The position numbers and the translations under genes are program-made. A DNA stretch of 64,000 nt from Sulfuricurvum sp. (GTDB lineage Bacteria; Campylobacterota; Campylobacteria; Campylobacterales; Sulfurimonadaceae). Under the pieces are notes generated by a model. The model worked only from the letters and a program-made list of their open reading frames with translations, was not told the origin of the DNA and ran no database searches. This document shows, in pieces, positions 43,181 through 52,668 of the stretch. Where the stretch lies: contig NZ_JAQTNN010000006.1 in the NCBI RefSeq assembly GCF_028713855.1, positions 108,835 through 172,834 on the forward strand, in the 5' to 3' direction. Within the stretch, counting starts at the first letter, position 1. Every line of letters starts with the position of its first letter.

Positions 43181-44410
43181 GTGAGTATAGAAACGGGCAA
43201 TACAACTATCGCAGCAGCACTTCCAAAGGGGCATCAGATAAAACAGCCCATCATTTTTACAGGAACGGGGACGGAATATGCCAAAATATATTTTGTCAAT
43301 CTAGCACTGAGTATCCTAACGCTGGGTATCTACTCGGCGTGGGCAAAAGTACGCAACAAACGGTACTTTTACGGCAATACAATCTTGGCGCAAAGCAGTT
43401 TCGACTACCACGCATCACCGATGCAGATCCTAAAGGGACGGCTGCTTGTTGTAGGGCTGTTTGTTCTTTACAATGTACTCTCCGGCGCTGCTCCGGCAGT
43501 AGCCGGAATACTGTTTTTGGGTATTTTTGCTGCCTTGCCTTGGCTGATTTTAAAAGCGACGCAGTTTAATATGCGAAACTCCAGTTATCGCCAGATCCGT
43601 TTCGATTTCAAAGGGGACGTTGGCGAAATGTTCGGACTGTATGTGATACTTCCCATAGCATCGATATTTACGCTTTGGCTCGCCTATCCTTATGCGGCAT
43701 ACAAACAAAAGCACTATTTTGCCAACCGTACCCGCTTCGGAAAGAGCGCTTTCTCGTTTGACGGCGGCAGCAAAGAGTTCTTTTTTACCTACTATAAGGC
43801 ATTACTCGGAGTCATCCTCTTTTTCATTCTGATAGGGTTTCTCATCGGTTCACAACATACCCGGAATTTTGTAGATGGGTTTAAAAAAGGGTTTACGGAA
43901 AAATTCGAACAACAGACACACAAACTTCACTATATCGAACCCCAGCCGCAATCGATTCAGATAGAAAATCTGCCGCAACAAGCACAGCAGCCGACACCGA
44001 CGCAGCCTAAAAGCGATGTCAAAAAAGACCCTAAAACAATAGCATTCGCGCTGGCTTTTATCGCCATAGTTTATGGTGTTATTATTCTTTTCTCACTGGT
44101 GGTTATGACCTATATCAACACCCGTTTGACCAATTACATATTTAATAACCTCAAACTCAACTATATGCGCTTTTCATCGCAGATCAGTTATTGGAAACTG
44201 ATGTGGATCTATCTCACCAATACGATTTTTATATTCCTCACCCTCGGCATTTTCATCCCTTGGGCAAAAGTGCGAGCCGTCAAATACAAACTCAGCTGTA
44301 TAAGTGTCTATGCCCTCAATCTTGACACTCATATCGCCGCACAGAGTGAGCAAGTCAAAGCCGTCGGCGAAGAGTTCAGCGACTTTTTAGATGTAGATGT
44401 CGGATTTTGA
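43181..44410 (+). CDS. YjgN/DUF898 family membrane protein
   Basis: A 409-residue membrane protein with six or more helices and the paired family motif: FVNLALSILTLGIYSAWAKVRNKRYFYGNT and, near the C-terminus, YLTNTIFIFLTLGIFIPWAKVRAVKY. A Gln/Pro-rich cytoplasmic stretch (about 255-285) lies between the two halves. The function of the family is unknown. GTG start. The M48 peptidase gene begins at its stop (TGATG), an arrangement seen for YjgN-type proteins elsewhere, so the two probably work together. Confidence 0.85.
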   Translation: MSIETGNTTIAAALPKGHQIKQPIIFTGTGTEYAKIYFVNLALSILTLGIYSAWAKVRNKRYFYGNTILAQSSFDYHASPMQILKGRLLVVGLFVLYNVLSGAAPAVAGILFLGIFAALPWLILKATQFNMRNSSYRQIRFDFKGDVGEMFGLYVILPIASIFTLWLAYPYAAYKQKHYFANRTRFGKSAFSFDGGSKEFFFTYYKALLGVILFFILIGFLIGSQHTRNFVDGFKKGFTEKFEQQTHKLHYIEPQPQSIQIENLPQQAQQPTPTQPKSDVKKDPKTIAFALAFIAIVYGVIILFSLVVMTYINTRLTNYIFNNLKLNYMRFSSQISYWKLMWIYLTNTIFIFLTLGIFIPWAKVRAVKYKLSCISVYALNLDTHIAAQSEQVKAVGEEFSDFLDVDVGF

Positions 44411-45420
44411 TGCACGCTTGGATTTACGATTCTCGCAGCTCCTCTAGATTAGAGGCGACGCTTCGCTTTGATGAGACGACGCTTTTTATCGAAAGTGAAC
44501 ACGGCAGTAATACATACGATCTCGCAGCCATCACTTTTTCGCCGCGTCTTGGAAATATGCCGCGATCGATCTACCTGCCCGACAGCCGTGTATGCGAAAC
44601 GCAAGAGAATGACACAATCGATAATCTCTTAAAACGTATGGGACGAGACCGTTCAAGTAGTCTGCTCCATTTTTTGGAGTCGAAAATACGTTATCTGTTA
44701 GCCGCCATTGCTATCACGGCACTCTTTTCCTATCTCTTTATCGTATTCGCTTTGCCTCTCCTCGCAAAAGAAACGGCACAAAAACTTCCGGCTGCTATGG
44801 TCTATCGACTCGATGCAAGTACCTTAGCCACTCTCGACAAGACCCTGCTTAAACCCTCTGCCCTTCCTCTAGCGCGGCAAAATGCCCTGCGAGATTATTT
44901 TTTACACTACGTCGATGCCACGCAGGAGTGGCCGAAGGTACATATACTCTTTCGTTCAGGTGGAAAAATAGGGGCTAACGCTTTCGCCCTTCCCGATGGT
45001 TCTATCGTTTTTACGGACGATCTGATCGCAATGGCAAAAGACGACAAAGAGCTATTGGGCATTTTCTTCCATGAACTCGGCCATGTTCAAAAGCGCCATG
45101 CCCTGCAAACCGTATTACAAGACACCGCTTTTTATCTTTTGCTCAGTTCGATTACCGGTGACGTGACGGCGGCAAGCTCCGCCTTTGCACTGTTGCCGAC
45201 CATGCTGGTAGAGAGCAGTTATTCCCGAAATATGGAACTTGAAGCGGATGATTACTCCTATGAGATGATGCAGCGCAACCATATTGAGCATAAATACTTT
45301 GCCACTATCATGACCCGTCTGATGCAAGATACAAACGAAAGCAATACAAGCGTTATGCGCTATCTCGCCGATCACCCTTTGGCTCAATATCGAATCGATC
45401 GGTTTCAAAAAGAGCACTGA
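44410..45420 (+). CDS. M48 family membrane-associated metallopeptidase
   Basis: A 336-residue protein: an N-terminal cytoplasmic domain (about 1-95), one membrane helix (about 98-120, LLAAIAITALFSYLFIVFAL) and the M48 protease domain. Zinc ligands are in FFHELGHVQKRH, with the third Glu in RNMELEADDYSYEMM. The ALPDGSIVFTDDLI element is typical of Oma1/BepA-like M48 enzymes. ATG 44410 follows the YjgN stop with a one-base overlap; the ORF-track TTG is three bases earlier. It probably degrades or clips envelope proteins. Confidence 0.88.
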   Translation: MHAWIYDSRSSSRLEATLRFDETTLFIESEHGSNTYDLAAITFSPRLGNMPRSIYLPDSRVCETQENDTIDNLLKRMGRDRSSSLLHFLESKIRYLLAAIAITALFSYLFIVFALPLLAKETAQKLPAAMVYRLDASTLATLDKTLLKPSALPLARQNALRDYFLHYVDATQEWPKVHILFRSGGKIGANAFALPDGSIVFTDDLIAMAKDDKELLGIFFHELGHVQKRHALQTVLQDTAFYLLLSSITGDVTAASSAFALLPTMLVESSYSRNMELEADDYSYEMMQRNHIEHKYFATIMTRLMQDTNESNTSVMRYLADHPLAQYRIDRFQKEH

Positions 45421-45441
45421 CAGAAGAAGCAACCGATTATT

Positions 45442-46914
45442 TTAACGATATTTATTATCAATCCCTACAAGGGTTTGATAGAGCTTTTCCCCTTCATCAT
45501 TCTCCCCTTTGGCGTACACCTTTTTACCATCATGCGCAAAAAACGTCAATTCCAAAGGGGCATTGGCACTTCCCGAAGCCATTTTGGCGATATCGTCCGG
45601 CGATATCGTAAAGCTCGTCAATACCTTCTTCGTCATAAAATCGATTTGCGGATAGGCGACATAGACGAGTTCAGAGCAAACGATTGTCTCGGTAGTGTTG
45701 ACATTGAAATCAAAGTCGTATTTTTTACCGTAATTGCTCAGTGCGAGATCGAGAGAACCGCGTATCTCATCGGGAGACAAATGACTCGGACGCAGTACTG
45801 CAACGTCATCGATATTCATAAAATGCTCAACGCTGTTAAGCACTACCCCTTCGCGAAGCGCTTCGAGGATCACTTTACCCTCTTTGATCTCATCGAGATG
45901 ACGTTTAATAAACGGCTCGTTCAATGCTCCCAGATCGCGAAGCTGTTCATACGTTCCGATGTAGAGTGCCGCATGACCGAAATGTCCCGGGATCGTCTTA
46001 TCCGTCAGAGCAAACGGTGTCTTCTCCAGTAATACGTCTCCGGGTTTGAGCTGTGCCGAAAAATCGTCGAGAAACCCTTTGTCTTCACGTAATTTTCCGT
46101 TACGCCATCGTACCATCCCCATCGTATTTCCCACTACTTTCGAAAACGTGAATTTGAGTTTTTCAACGGTTGAAAGTGGCAGTTCAGCGGTACGGGAGAC
46201 GAGTACGCCAACCTGATCGGCAATCTCTTTAAACGCATTGTCTCCGCCCAATGTCGCGCGCATCGGTGAATGGTCAATATAATCATACAGATAGCGGATC
46301 GACGGATCGCCTTGCGCGATGTAGAGTGCAATCGTTTTACGATTTTCCTCAAAAAAGCGGATGGCATCAAGCATAGTAGAGCGATAAGTGAGTGCATTTG
46401 CTCTCATTAAAGAGTCTTTATAAAAATTCTCGTTCACTCCGTATTCGGGATAGGCTTCATTGAGTTTAGCACGGAGCTCGCTTTTATCGTGAAAATGATC
46501 CTCCATAAATCGGGCATTATCATAGAGAGTGAGAGCTGCCGCCATCGAAATCACAATCGATTCGATACGGTCACGATCACCCAATGTTTCATCCGTACGG
46601 TACAGTGCATTACGGTAGCGCAAAGCATAAGGGAACAAGCTGGTTCGCACAGCATCGGCTTCGTGGATTGATTTAGCAATTTTCACCGAAAGAGTCGAAG
46701 GAAGAGCTCCCTGATGTGCATTAATCGATGTGTCGGCTTCGTCCATAAACGGGAGAATCTTTTCACGTAAATCGAGGGAACGGTGGATAAGATTTTCTAC
46801 CTCAACGGCATCGTTTTGACGTGCGGTATTGACCAGTTGTTCCAAATCTGTTTCGGCGTGTACGAGGCTAAAAGCAGTTAGGATGATTGAGAGGATGAGG
46901 ATTCTATACTTCAT
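45442..46914 (-). CDS. Exported C92/YiiX-like permuted NlpC/P60 hydrolase
   Basis: A 490-residue exported protein with signal peptide MKYRILILSIILTAFSLVHA. The N-terminal 270 residues are helical and unassigned. The C-terminal catalytic part (about 280-460) has the permuted papain-like layout of YiiX/YaeF: PGDVLLEKT, then IPGHFGHAALYIGTYE (His) and TIVCSELVYVAY (Cys). Enzymes of this group may be amidases or lipid-modifying hydrolases. The gene overlaps the LplT-like transporter by 11 bases, tying it to lipid recycling. Confidence 0.78.
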   Translation of the reverse strand: MKYRILILSIILTAFSLVHAETDLEQLVNTARQNDAVEVENLIHRSLDLREKILPFMDEADTSINAHQGALPSTLSVKIAKSIHEADAVRTSLFPYALRYRNALYRTDETLGDRDRIESIVISMAAALTLYDNARFMEDHFHDKSELRAKLNEAYPEYGVNENFYKDSLMRANALTYRSTMLDAIRFFEENRKTIALYIAQGDPSIRYLYDYIDHSPMRATLGGDNAFKEIADQVGVLVSRTAELPLSTVEKLKFTFSKVVGNTMGMVRWRNGKLREDKGFLDDFSAQLKPGDVLLEKTPFALTDKTIPGHFGHAALYIGTYEQLRDLGALNEPFIKRHLDEIKEGKVILEALREGVVLNSVEHFMNIDDVAVLRPSHLSPDEIRGSLDLALSNYGKKYDFDFNVNTTETIVCSELVYVAYPQIDFMTKKVLTSFTISPDDIAKMASGSANAPLELTFFAHDGKKVYAKGENDEGEKLYQTLVGIDNKYR

Positions 46915-48178
46915 TTTTTGCCTTTGTGTGGATTATACGTGCGATGATCCCTGCGACAAGTAAGGTTGCAACAGCAATGAGAAGAAAAATATCGGGGATT
47001 TTCCAACCATCCCCCAACAATACCATTGTCACAACCGCCCCTGCTACCATAAAAATGGCATTGAGAACATTGTTAGCGGCGATGATACGGGAGCGTGAAT
47101 AGGGGTCACTTCGTCCTTGCATCAGAGCATAGAGCGGAACACTGTAGAGTCCGCCGAACACCCCAACAAGGGTTAAATCAAAAAGGATATGAAAGAACTG
47201 AGGGTTTGTGTAAAGTGTTCCTACCGAGCTGAAGTGTTGTGCAGTGAGGGCAAAATCGATTCCAGACAGCCCCATTCCAATAGCCCCGACCACAATCAAG
47301 GAAGGGCGAATAGCGTGGTGACTTAGCCGTTCACAAAGGATAGACCCTGCCCCGATACCGACGGTAAAAAGACTCAGTAACACGGTCACCGTCGTCTCAT
47401 CTCCCATCAATACCGATTGAACGAATGAGGGAAACTGCGAGAGGAGCAACGCGCCATAAAGCCAAAACCATGATATCGCGAGGATCGCGAGGAATACCAT
47501 CCGATTTTGGTACGCCAAGCGAAGGGTATTGAGCGTTTGAGAAAAGATATTGATTGAAAAAGCCATCTCAGGAGAAAGAGAGGGAGCCGCGGGGATATAG
47601 CGGCTGAAACCGTACCCGATGATGGCTACCGCGATGGAGGCAACTCCGGCAATCACACCGCCGTTTTCTATTCCCGACAGTACCCCTCCGATTAGCGTCC
47701 CCAGTAAAATCGCGGCAAATGTCCCCGATTCGACGAGAGCGTTGGCGCTGACCAGCTCATTTTCCCCCATGTGCTGAGGAATGATCGAGTATTTGATAGG
47801 ACCAAACAGCGTCGAGTGCATCCCCATCCCAAACACGACGATCATGAGGGTGATAAACGAATGGGTTGCAAATCCCGCCGTAGCAATCACCATCAAAAAT
47901 ATTTCCCACACTTTGACGATACGCGCAAGGCGTGCTTTGTCGAATTTATCGGCCAACTCCCCTGCCAATCCCGAAAAGAGGAAAAACGGGAGGATAAATA
48001 CCGCCCCGATCAACGGAGCGAGAAGTGCTGACGAAATCGATGTCCACTCGGCGGCTTGAAAGGTCAGTAATACTGCGAGGGTATTTTTAAAGAGGTTGTC
48101 GTTAAACGCCCCTAAAAATTGCGTTCCGAACAGGGGCGCAAAGCGGTGTGTTTTAAGGAGATAGAGTGGACTGCTCAT
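46904..48178 (-). CDS. MFS transporter, lysophospholipid flippase-like (LplT type)
   Basis: A 424-residue transporter with 12 helices. The N-terminal LYLLKTHRFAPLFGTQFLGAFNDNLFKNTLAVLLTF and the loop GELADKFDKARLARIVK are typical of the LplT/YfnC branch of the MFS. The next gene upstream, overlapping by 4 bases, encodes a fused acyltransferase/acyl-ACP synthetase, as in the LplT-Aas pair of E. coli that imports and reacylates lysophospholipids. The assignment rests on sequence style and context together. Confidence 0.85.
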   Translation of the reverse strand: MSSPLYLLKTHRFAPLFGTQFLGAFNDNLFKNTLAVLLTFQAAEWTSISSALLAPLIGAVFILPFFLFSGLAGELADKFDKARLARIVKVWEIFLMVIATAGFATHSFITLMIVVFGMGMHSTLFGPIKYSIIPQHMGENELVSANALVESGTFAAILLGTLIGGVLSGIENGGVIAGVASIAVAIIGYGFSRYIPAAPSLSPEMAFSINIFSQTLNTLRLAYQNRMVFLAILAISWFWLYGALLLSQFPSFVQSVLMGDETTVTVLLSLFTVGIGAGSILCERLSHHAIRPSLIVVGAIGMGLSGIDFALTAQHFSSVGTLYTNPQFFHILFDLTLVGVFGGLYSVPLYALMQGRSDPYSRSRIIAANNVLNAIFMVAGAVVTMVLLGDGWKIPDIFLLIAVATLLVAGIIARIIHTKAKNEV

Positions 48179-50304
48179 GCCTCTGCCGCCATCGATTTTA
48201 AGGTAACATAGTCGGTTTTACCGGTACCGAGCACGGGAATCACTTCAATATAAACAATTTTTTTAGGTACGGCGATTTCGGGATACCCGCCGGAACGGGC
48301 ACTTTGTTGGAGGTTATCGCGTTTAAGCTCTTTATCAGTGGTAAAGAGGACGATCGCTTCCCCTCGACTCTCATCACTCACAGATGAAACTGCATGAAAG
48401 TGTGCGGGAGAGGTCGTAAATGCGAGCTTTTCGACCGATTCGAGCGAGATCATCTCCCCTGCAATTTTGGCAAATCGTTTTACCCGCCCCGCAATACGGA
48501 CAAACCCTTGCTCATCGATCGTGACGATATCTCCCGTATCGTACCACCCCGCTCCGGCATCAGAGACAGGTTTTTCTAAGTATCCGGGACGCTCCGAGCG
48601 CAAATAGCCGCTCATGACGTTGGCACCTTTGACGTGCAAAATTCCCCCTGCATCAATACCCGGCACAGGAATGAGTTTCGTCTCAATCCCCGGTAAAATC
48701 TGCCCCACACTGCCGCTGCGGTACGCCATCGGAGTATTGACAGCAATAACGGGAGCCGTTTCCGTCGCCCCGTACCCCTCGAAAATCCGTATCCCGAATT
48801 TCTCAAACCACAACTCTTTGACACTCTCGGAGAGTTTCTCCGCCCCTGCAACAACGTAACGTAAACGATAGAAATCGTACGGATGGGCATGTTTGGCGTA
48901 GTTATTTAAAAAGGTACTGGTTCCGAAGAGTATCGTACATGATCGGTCATACGCGATCTCAGGGATAACCCGATAGTGCAGAGGTGAAGGGTATAAAAAG
49001 AGTCGTATCCCGCCCAAAATCGGCAAAAGTGTTCCTGCCGTAAGTCCGAAGGAGTGGAAAATCGGGAGAGCGTTAAGCACCTTATCCTCGGTCGAAAAAT
49101 CGACGATGGCGCGGATTTGAGCGACGTTTGCCAAGATCGCCTCATGCGAGAGTACCACCCCTTTGGGTTTTCCCTCCGAGCCTGAGGTAAAAAGAATAAC
49201 ACACGGTGATGCAGGATCAGATTTTACCCGTACACAATTGGGAAAATAGCGTGCGTACCCCATCAACCAGAACTTATCCATGAATCCCATCTCCTCTTTG
49301 AGATCTTCGAGATAGAGGATACGGACATTTTTCAATGCACCCAATTTTAGTTCGAGTTTCGCTTGCTCCACAAACGCTTTAGAGGTGATGATTGTTTTGA
49401 TCATGGCTCCCTCACACGCGCTTTGCAATCCATCTACTCCGGCGGTAAAGTTGAGCATCGCGGGGGTTCGCCCTTGGGCACTAAGTCCTAAAATCAGGGC
49501 CAACGTCGGTACGGCAGTCGGCATCAACACTCCAATCGCCTCACCTGTAATACTGTGACGTGAGATCAATCGTCCCATCCCTAAAGTCATCGTGAGGAGC
49601 TGACGATAGGTGTATTCAATCTGTTTCGTGTCTTCGATAATTTGACGTGAAGCACCGTACACCGATACAGCATCGAGAAATGCTCCATACAGATCGTTAG
49701 GTCGGCGTGACTCGAAAAGACATTTTTGCAGCAACGACCGCATCGCTTCACCCGCTTTAGTCCGTCTCTCATGGCTACTCCCCCCTTCGCTGATACTCAA
49801 ACGTGTCGGAGTGCAATAGGTGAGGGTGATTTGCGGGAACCAGCGGGTCGGATGATCACTTCCCATACGCGATAGAGTACTGAACGTCGCTCCCTCGATA
49901 ATCACGGGGTGAATCGTCGCTTCGGTTTTGACCGTCACGAATGCCGAACCCTCATAAATCTTCATCAGGCTTCCCGTCGTGGTAATCCGCCCCTCAGGGA
50001 AAATGACGACAGGCCGACCGCTCTCGACGAGACGGATAATCTGTTTGATCGCCATCGGATTGGCAGGATCGACGACGAGATACTCGCCCAGAGAGAGGAA
50101 CATCCGTACAAGCGGACGTTTAGCGATTGCGGTATTAACCACAAATACGGGAGATATCGGGAGAAATAGCCCTAAAATCAGCCCGTCTAAAAACGACTGA
50201 TGGTTGGCGATGATAACCGTATGGTTCTCTTCGCGCCGGAACGCTCCGACCACCTTCACCCGAAATAAAAAGCGGACGATCACATATAAAATCGCTTTAA
50301 TCAT
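48175..50304 (-). CDS. Aas-like fused acyltransferase and acyl-ACP/CoA synthetase
   Basis: The 709-residue start at ATG 50304 overlaps the ArsR gene by 8 bases; the ORF-track extension lies inside that gene. Domain 1 (about 1-190) is a PlsC-type acyltransferase with NHQSFLDGL (HX4D) and FPEGRITTTG. Domain 2 (about 215-705) is an AMP-binding enzyme with LFTSGSEGKPKGVVLSHEA, GYGATETAPV and YDTGDIVTID. In E. coli Aas the two domains activate fatty acid and acylate 2-acyl-lysophospholipid. Together with the LplT-like gene it forms a lysophospholipid repair unit. Confidence 0.88.
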   Translation of the reverse strand: MIKAILYVIVRFLFRVKVVGAFRREENHTVIIANHQSFLDGLILGLFLPISPVFVVNTAIAKRPLVRMFLSLGEYLVVDPANPMAIKQIIRLVESGRPVVIFPEGRITTTGSLMKIYEGSAFVTVKTEATIHPVIIEGATFSTLSRMGSDHPTRWFPQITLTYCTPTRLSISEGGSSHERRTKAGEAMRSLLQKCLFESRRPNDLYGAFLDAVSVYGASRQIIEDTKQIEYTYRQLLTMTLGMGRLISRHSITGEAIGVLMPTAVPTLALILGLSAQGRTPAMLNFTAGVDGLQSACEGAMIKTIITSKAFVEQAKLELKLGALKNVRILYLEDLKEEMGFMDKFWLMGYARYFPNCVRVKSDPASPCVILFTSGSEGKPKGVVLSHEAILANVAQIRAIVDFSTEDKVLNALPIFHSFGLTAGTLLPILGGIRLFLYPSPLHYRVIPEIAYDRSCTILFGTSTFLNNYAKHAHPYDFYRLRYVVAGAEKLSESVKELWFEKFGIRIFEGYGATETAPVIAVNTPMAYRSGSVGQILPGIETKLIPVPGIDAGGILHVKGANVMSGYLRSERPGYLEKPVSDAGAGWYDTGDIVTIDEQGFVRIAGRVKRFAKIAGEMISLESVEKLAFTTSPAHFHAVSSVSDESRGEAIVLFTTDKELKRDNLQQSARSGGYPEIAVPKKIVYIEVIPVLGTGKTDYVTLKSMAAEA

Positions 50305-50614
50305 TAGTTTTCCCTTGCAAATAAGTGAGTACATTCCCGAACGTCTTTTCGAGTAACGGTTTATTAATCCAAAACCACACCTCTTTCCCTTTTTTCTCAC
50401 TCAACAGCACCTCAGCCTGACGTAAAATTTTTAGGTGGTGAGATACGGTTGTACGTGCGAGCGTCGAAGCATCTGAAATCTGTCCGGCAGTAAGCCGCTC
50501 ATCAGGCTCAAACAACATCAACATCCGCTGGCGGTGTTCATCCCCCAACGCGGTAAAAATATCGGACATCGGTTTCCATTCGGGTGGAAGTACATCGGTA
50601 TAATTGGTTTTCAT
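50297..50614 (-). CDS. ArsR-family transcriptional regulator
   Basis: A 105-residue winged-helix protein: FTALGDEHRQRMLMLFEPDERLTAGQISDASTLARTTVSHHLKILRQAEVL carries the ArsR helix-turn-helix, and the wing follows in SEKKGKEVWFWIN. It has no metal-binding CXC motif of ArsR/SmtB, so it probably senses something other than As or Zn. It overlaps the amidohydrolase and Aas-like genes, so it is likely an autoregulator of this lipid operon. Confidence 0.88.
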   Translation of the reverse strand: MKTNYTDVLPPEWKPMSDIFTALGDEHRQRMLMLFEPDERLTAGQISDASTLARTTVSHHLKILRQAEVLLSEKKGKEVWFWINKPLLEKTFGNVLTYLQGKTND

Positions 50615-51600
50615 GCGGCTGTTCCTAAAATCTTGGTGTAATTGGTATAAATTGGATTGCTTGCGGGGAAATACTCTAAAATCGCTTTGGCATAGCGATC
50701 AAACGGGTTCGCTTCGCGGGAGAGGATAAAACGTTTACGATAGGGGAGATCGTAGCTGTTGAACATCGTGCTAAAGGGTACGGGGAAATCGGTTCCAAAG
50801 AGGAGTTTATGATGGATGTCGCTCTGTCTGCTCAGATGGCGCAATACTTTTGCCCTCACGGGGGTGAGGAGGGCGCTGATGTCGGCATAGAGATTCGGAT
50901 AACGCTTGAGCATATCGATGAGGATGTAATACTCGTCGTTAAAATGTTTCGGATTTTTGGAGAGGGCTTTGAATATTTGGCGCGGCTCATACGTGAGTGC
51001 CATGTGGGCGCAGATCACCTGAACCCCCGCTTCGAGCGGTTGATCCAGCATCTCGATACTCTCGCACGATTTAAAAGAGTGAACACTGCTCTCACTCCCC
51101 ACATGGACGATCAGCGGCAGACCGCGCTGTGCGAGTTTGTCGAAATAGGGACGGTAACGCGCTTCGCGGGTATCGACCCCCCAGTAGTTTTGCAAAAACT
51201 TTGCTCCCGCAAATCCCGCATCGGCGTAGCGGTCGATGAGATCGAGGGCATCGGGGCGTTTGGGGTTTATGGAGAAAAAGGGGATGATGACATCCTCGTT
51301 CCCTCGGTACAACGCCGCTACGTCCTCGTTAGTCGCACACACGGTGATGTCTTTGTGAAGAATTGCTCCCTCTTCATCAACTCGTGCATCGACACCGAAG
51401 AGGACGATTTTCTCAATATGCTGTGAACCTCTGACCGATTCGACCAGCGCGCGGGTGTATTCGCCGTAGGGATCGTTCACGAGCGCTTTTGGGTTCATTC
51501 CGAACTTTTTGGCGAAAAAACGCAATGCCAATTTGTCGTAAAAACGATCAAACGCAACATCACTGCTGAGGAGGTGGGTATGGATATCGATGGTTTTCAT
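50611..51600 (-). CDS. Amidohydrolase-family metal-dependent hydrolase
   Basis: A 329-residue TIM-barrel enzyme of the amidohydrolase_2 type. Metal ligands are in the N-terminal IDIHTHLL, in LPLIVHVGSESS (His after strand 5), VICAHMAL (strand 6) and LLFGTDFPVPF (Asp after strand 8). The substrate is not known. It overlaps the ArsR gene by 4 bases, and E. coli ynb-like lipid clusters also contain a hydrolase, so a role in lipid metabolism is possible but unproven. Confidence 0.82.
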   Translation of the reverse strand: MKTIDIHTHLLSSDVAFDRFYDKLALRFFAKKFGMNPKALVNDPYGEYTRALVESVRGSQHIEKIVLFGVDARVDEEGAILHKDITVCATNEDVAALYRGNEDVIIPFFSINPKRPDALDLIDRYADAGFAGAKFLQNYWGVDTREARYRPYFDKLAQRGLPLIVHVGSESSVHSFKSCESIEMLDQPLEAGVQVICAHMALTYEPRQIFKALSKNPKHFNDEYYILIDMLKRYPNLYADISALLTPVRAKVLRHLSRQSDIHHKLLFGTDFPVPFSTMFNSYDLPYRKRFILSREANPFDRYAKAILEYFPASNPIYTNYTKILGTAA

Positions 51601-51655
51601 AACTATAATCCTAAAAACTTAAACATATAGACATATTACGGATGATTTGCTGAAA

Positions 51656-52042
51656 TTATTCTGAAATGTTTACAGGTATTTCACCATTAACTAAAAAATC
51701 TGCAACTAATGAATAATGATCATTTTCATCTATATACACAGTAATTTGCACAACACACTTTTTAGTATCTTGAACTGTTACCATTTCCAACGGAAACGCG
51801 AACTTAGTATTTTTTGGGTATATTTTTGAAAATTCCTTAAAAATATCACTTTTCACAAGAGTGGAAATAGCCTTTTCTTTTATGATATTTACATCATAAC
51901 TTGATGTGTGCGCGCATTCCATCTCTTGTCCAGGCTTTGCTTGTTCCGCCTGTATAGGCAATGGACTGATAAGTAGAAACAAAATTTTTACTATTCGGAA
52001 GTACCACAAAAAATTTCTATTTCGTGTTTTTACTGTTATCAT
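51656..52042 (-). CDS. Hypothetical exported protein, 128 aa
   Basis: An unrecognised protein with an N-terminal hydrophobic signal segment (WYFRIVKILFLLISPLPIQA) and a soluble domain of about 90 residues containing two cysteines (ECAHTSSYD and KKCVVQITVYID) that could form a disulfide. The region is visibly more AT-rich than its neighbours, a hint of separate origin. It overlaps the PlsC gene by 4 bases at its start, so it is probably transcribed with it. Confidence 0.6.
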   Translation of the reverse strand: MITVKTRNRNFLWYFRIVKILFLLISPLPIQAEQAKPGQEMECAHTSSYDVNIIKEKAISTLVKSDIFKEFSKIYPKNTKFAFPLEMVTVQDTKKCVVQITVYIDENDHYSLVADFLVNGEIPVNISE

Positions 52043-52659
52043 ACATCCCTCTCCCCCGCCTTTTTAATAACCTCTTCCAACCGCTCCGTAAACGCTTGGG
52101 TATCTTCCTCGCCGATCATCATCGGCTCATTGATATAAACATCGATGATAAAGGGGACGAGTAACGCTTCCCCTTTGGGGAGTACTTTTCCCGCACCGCC
52201 GAGATAGATCGGGACAACGCTGATATGGGGAACCATTTTAGCCAAATGGGCGACCCCCGATTTGAATTTGCTCATCTGCTCCGCTTCACCGCGACTCCCC
52301 TCGGGGAAGAGGATGATGCTATCTCCCGCTTCGAGGGCTTGACGCACTGATTCGAGGGGATGGGTGTGCGATTTCTCTACCTTTCGGCTAAGCGGGATAA
52401 TCCCGATGAACTGGGTCGAGAACCACGCGATGAGGCGGTTTTTCATAAAATAATCCGCCGCCGCGACGGGGCGGATGCGGTGGATTTTGCGTAGGGGAAA
52501 GAGGCTCATGAGGACAAGAGTATCGAGATGGCTGTTGTGGTTGGCGACGATAATGCAGGGTTTATCGTGACTGAGGTGTTCGCGTCCCCGCACGTGCACT
52601 CCAAAGATCAGCAATACCGTAGGACGGACGATGAGGGCGAAAAAGAGCCATTTTAGCAT
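52039..52659 (-). CDS. 1-acyl-sn-glycerol-3-phosphate acyltransferase-like protein (PlsC family)
   Basis: A 206-residue membrane-associated acyltransferase with N-terminal hydrophobic segment, the catalytic HX4D in VANHNSHLDTLV and the glycerol-phosphate site in LFPEGSRGEAEQM. It should acylate lysophosphatidate or a similar lysolipid. It lies between the CdsA-like gene (9-base gap) and the small exported protein, within a run of phospholipid genes, and may be a second, specialised PlsC. Confidence 0.88.
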   Translation of the reverse strand: MLKWLFFALIVRPTVLLIFGVHVRGREHLSHDKPCIIVANHNSHLDTLVLMSLFPLRKIHRIRPVAAADYFMKNRLIAWFSTQFIGIIPLSRKVEKSHTHPLESVRQALEAGDSIILFPEGSRGEAEQMSKFKSGVAHLAKMVPHISVVPIYLGGAGKVLPKGEALLVPFIIDVYINEPMMIGEEDTQAFTERLEEVIKKAGERDV

Positions 52660-52668
52660 CTCATCATC

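Noticed and set aside
45475-46032. 185-codon plus-strand ORF
   Set aside because: Shadow of the C92-type hydrolase gene.
50809-51426. 205-codon plus-strand ORF
   Set aside because: Shadow of the amidohydrolase gene, which has clear metal-binding motifs on the other strand.
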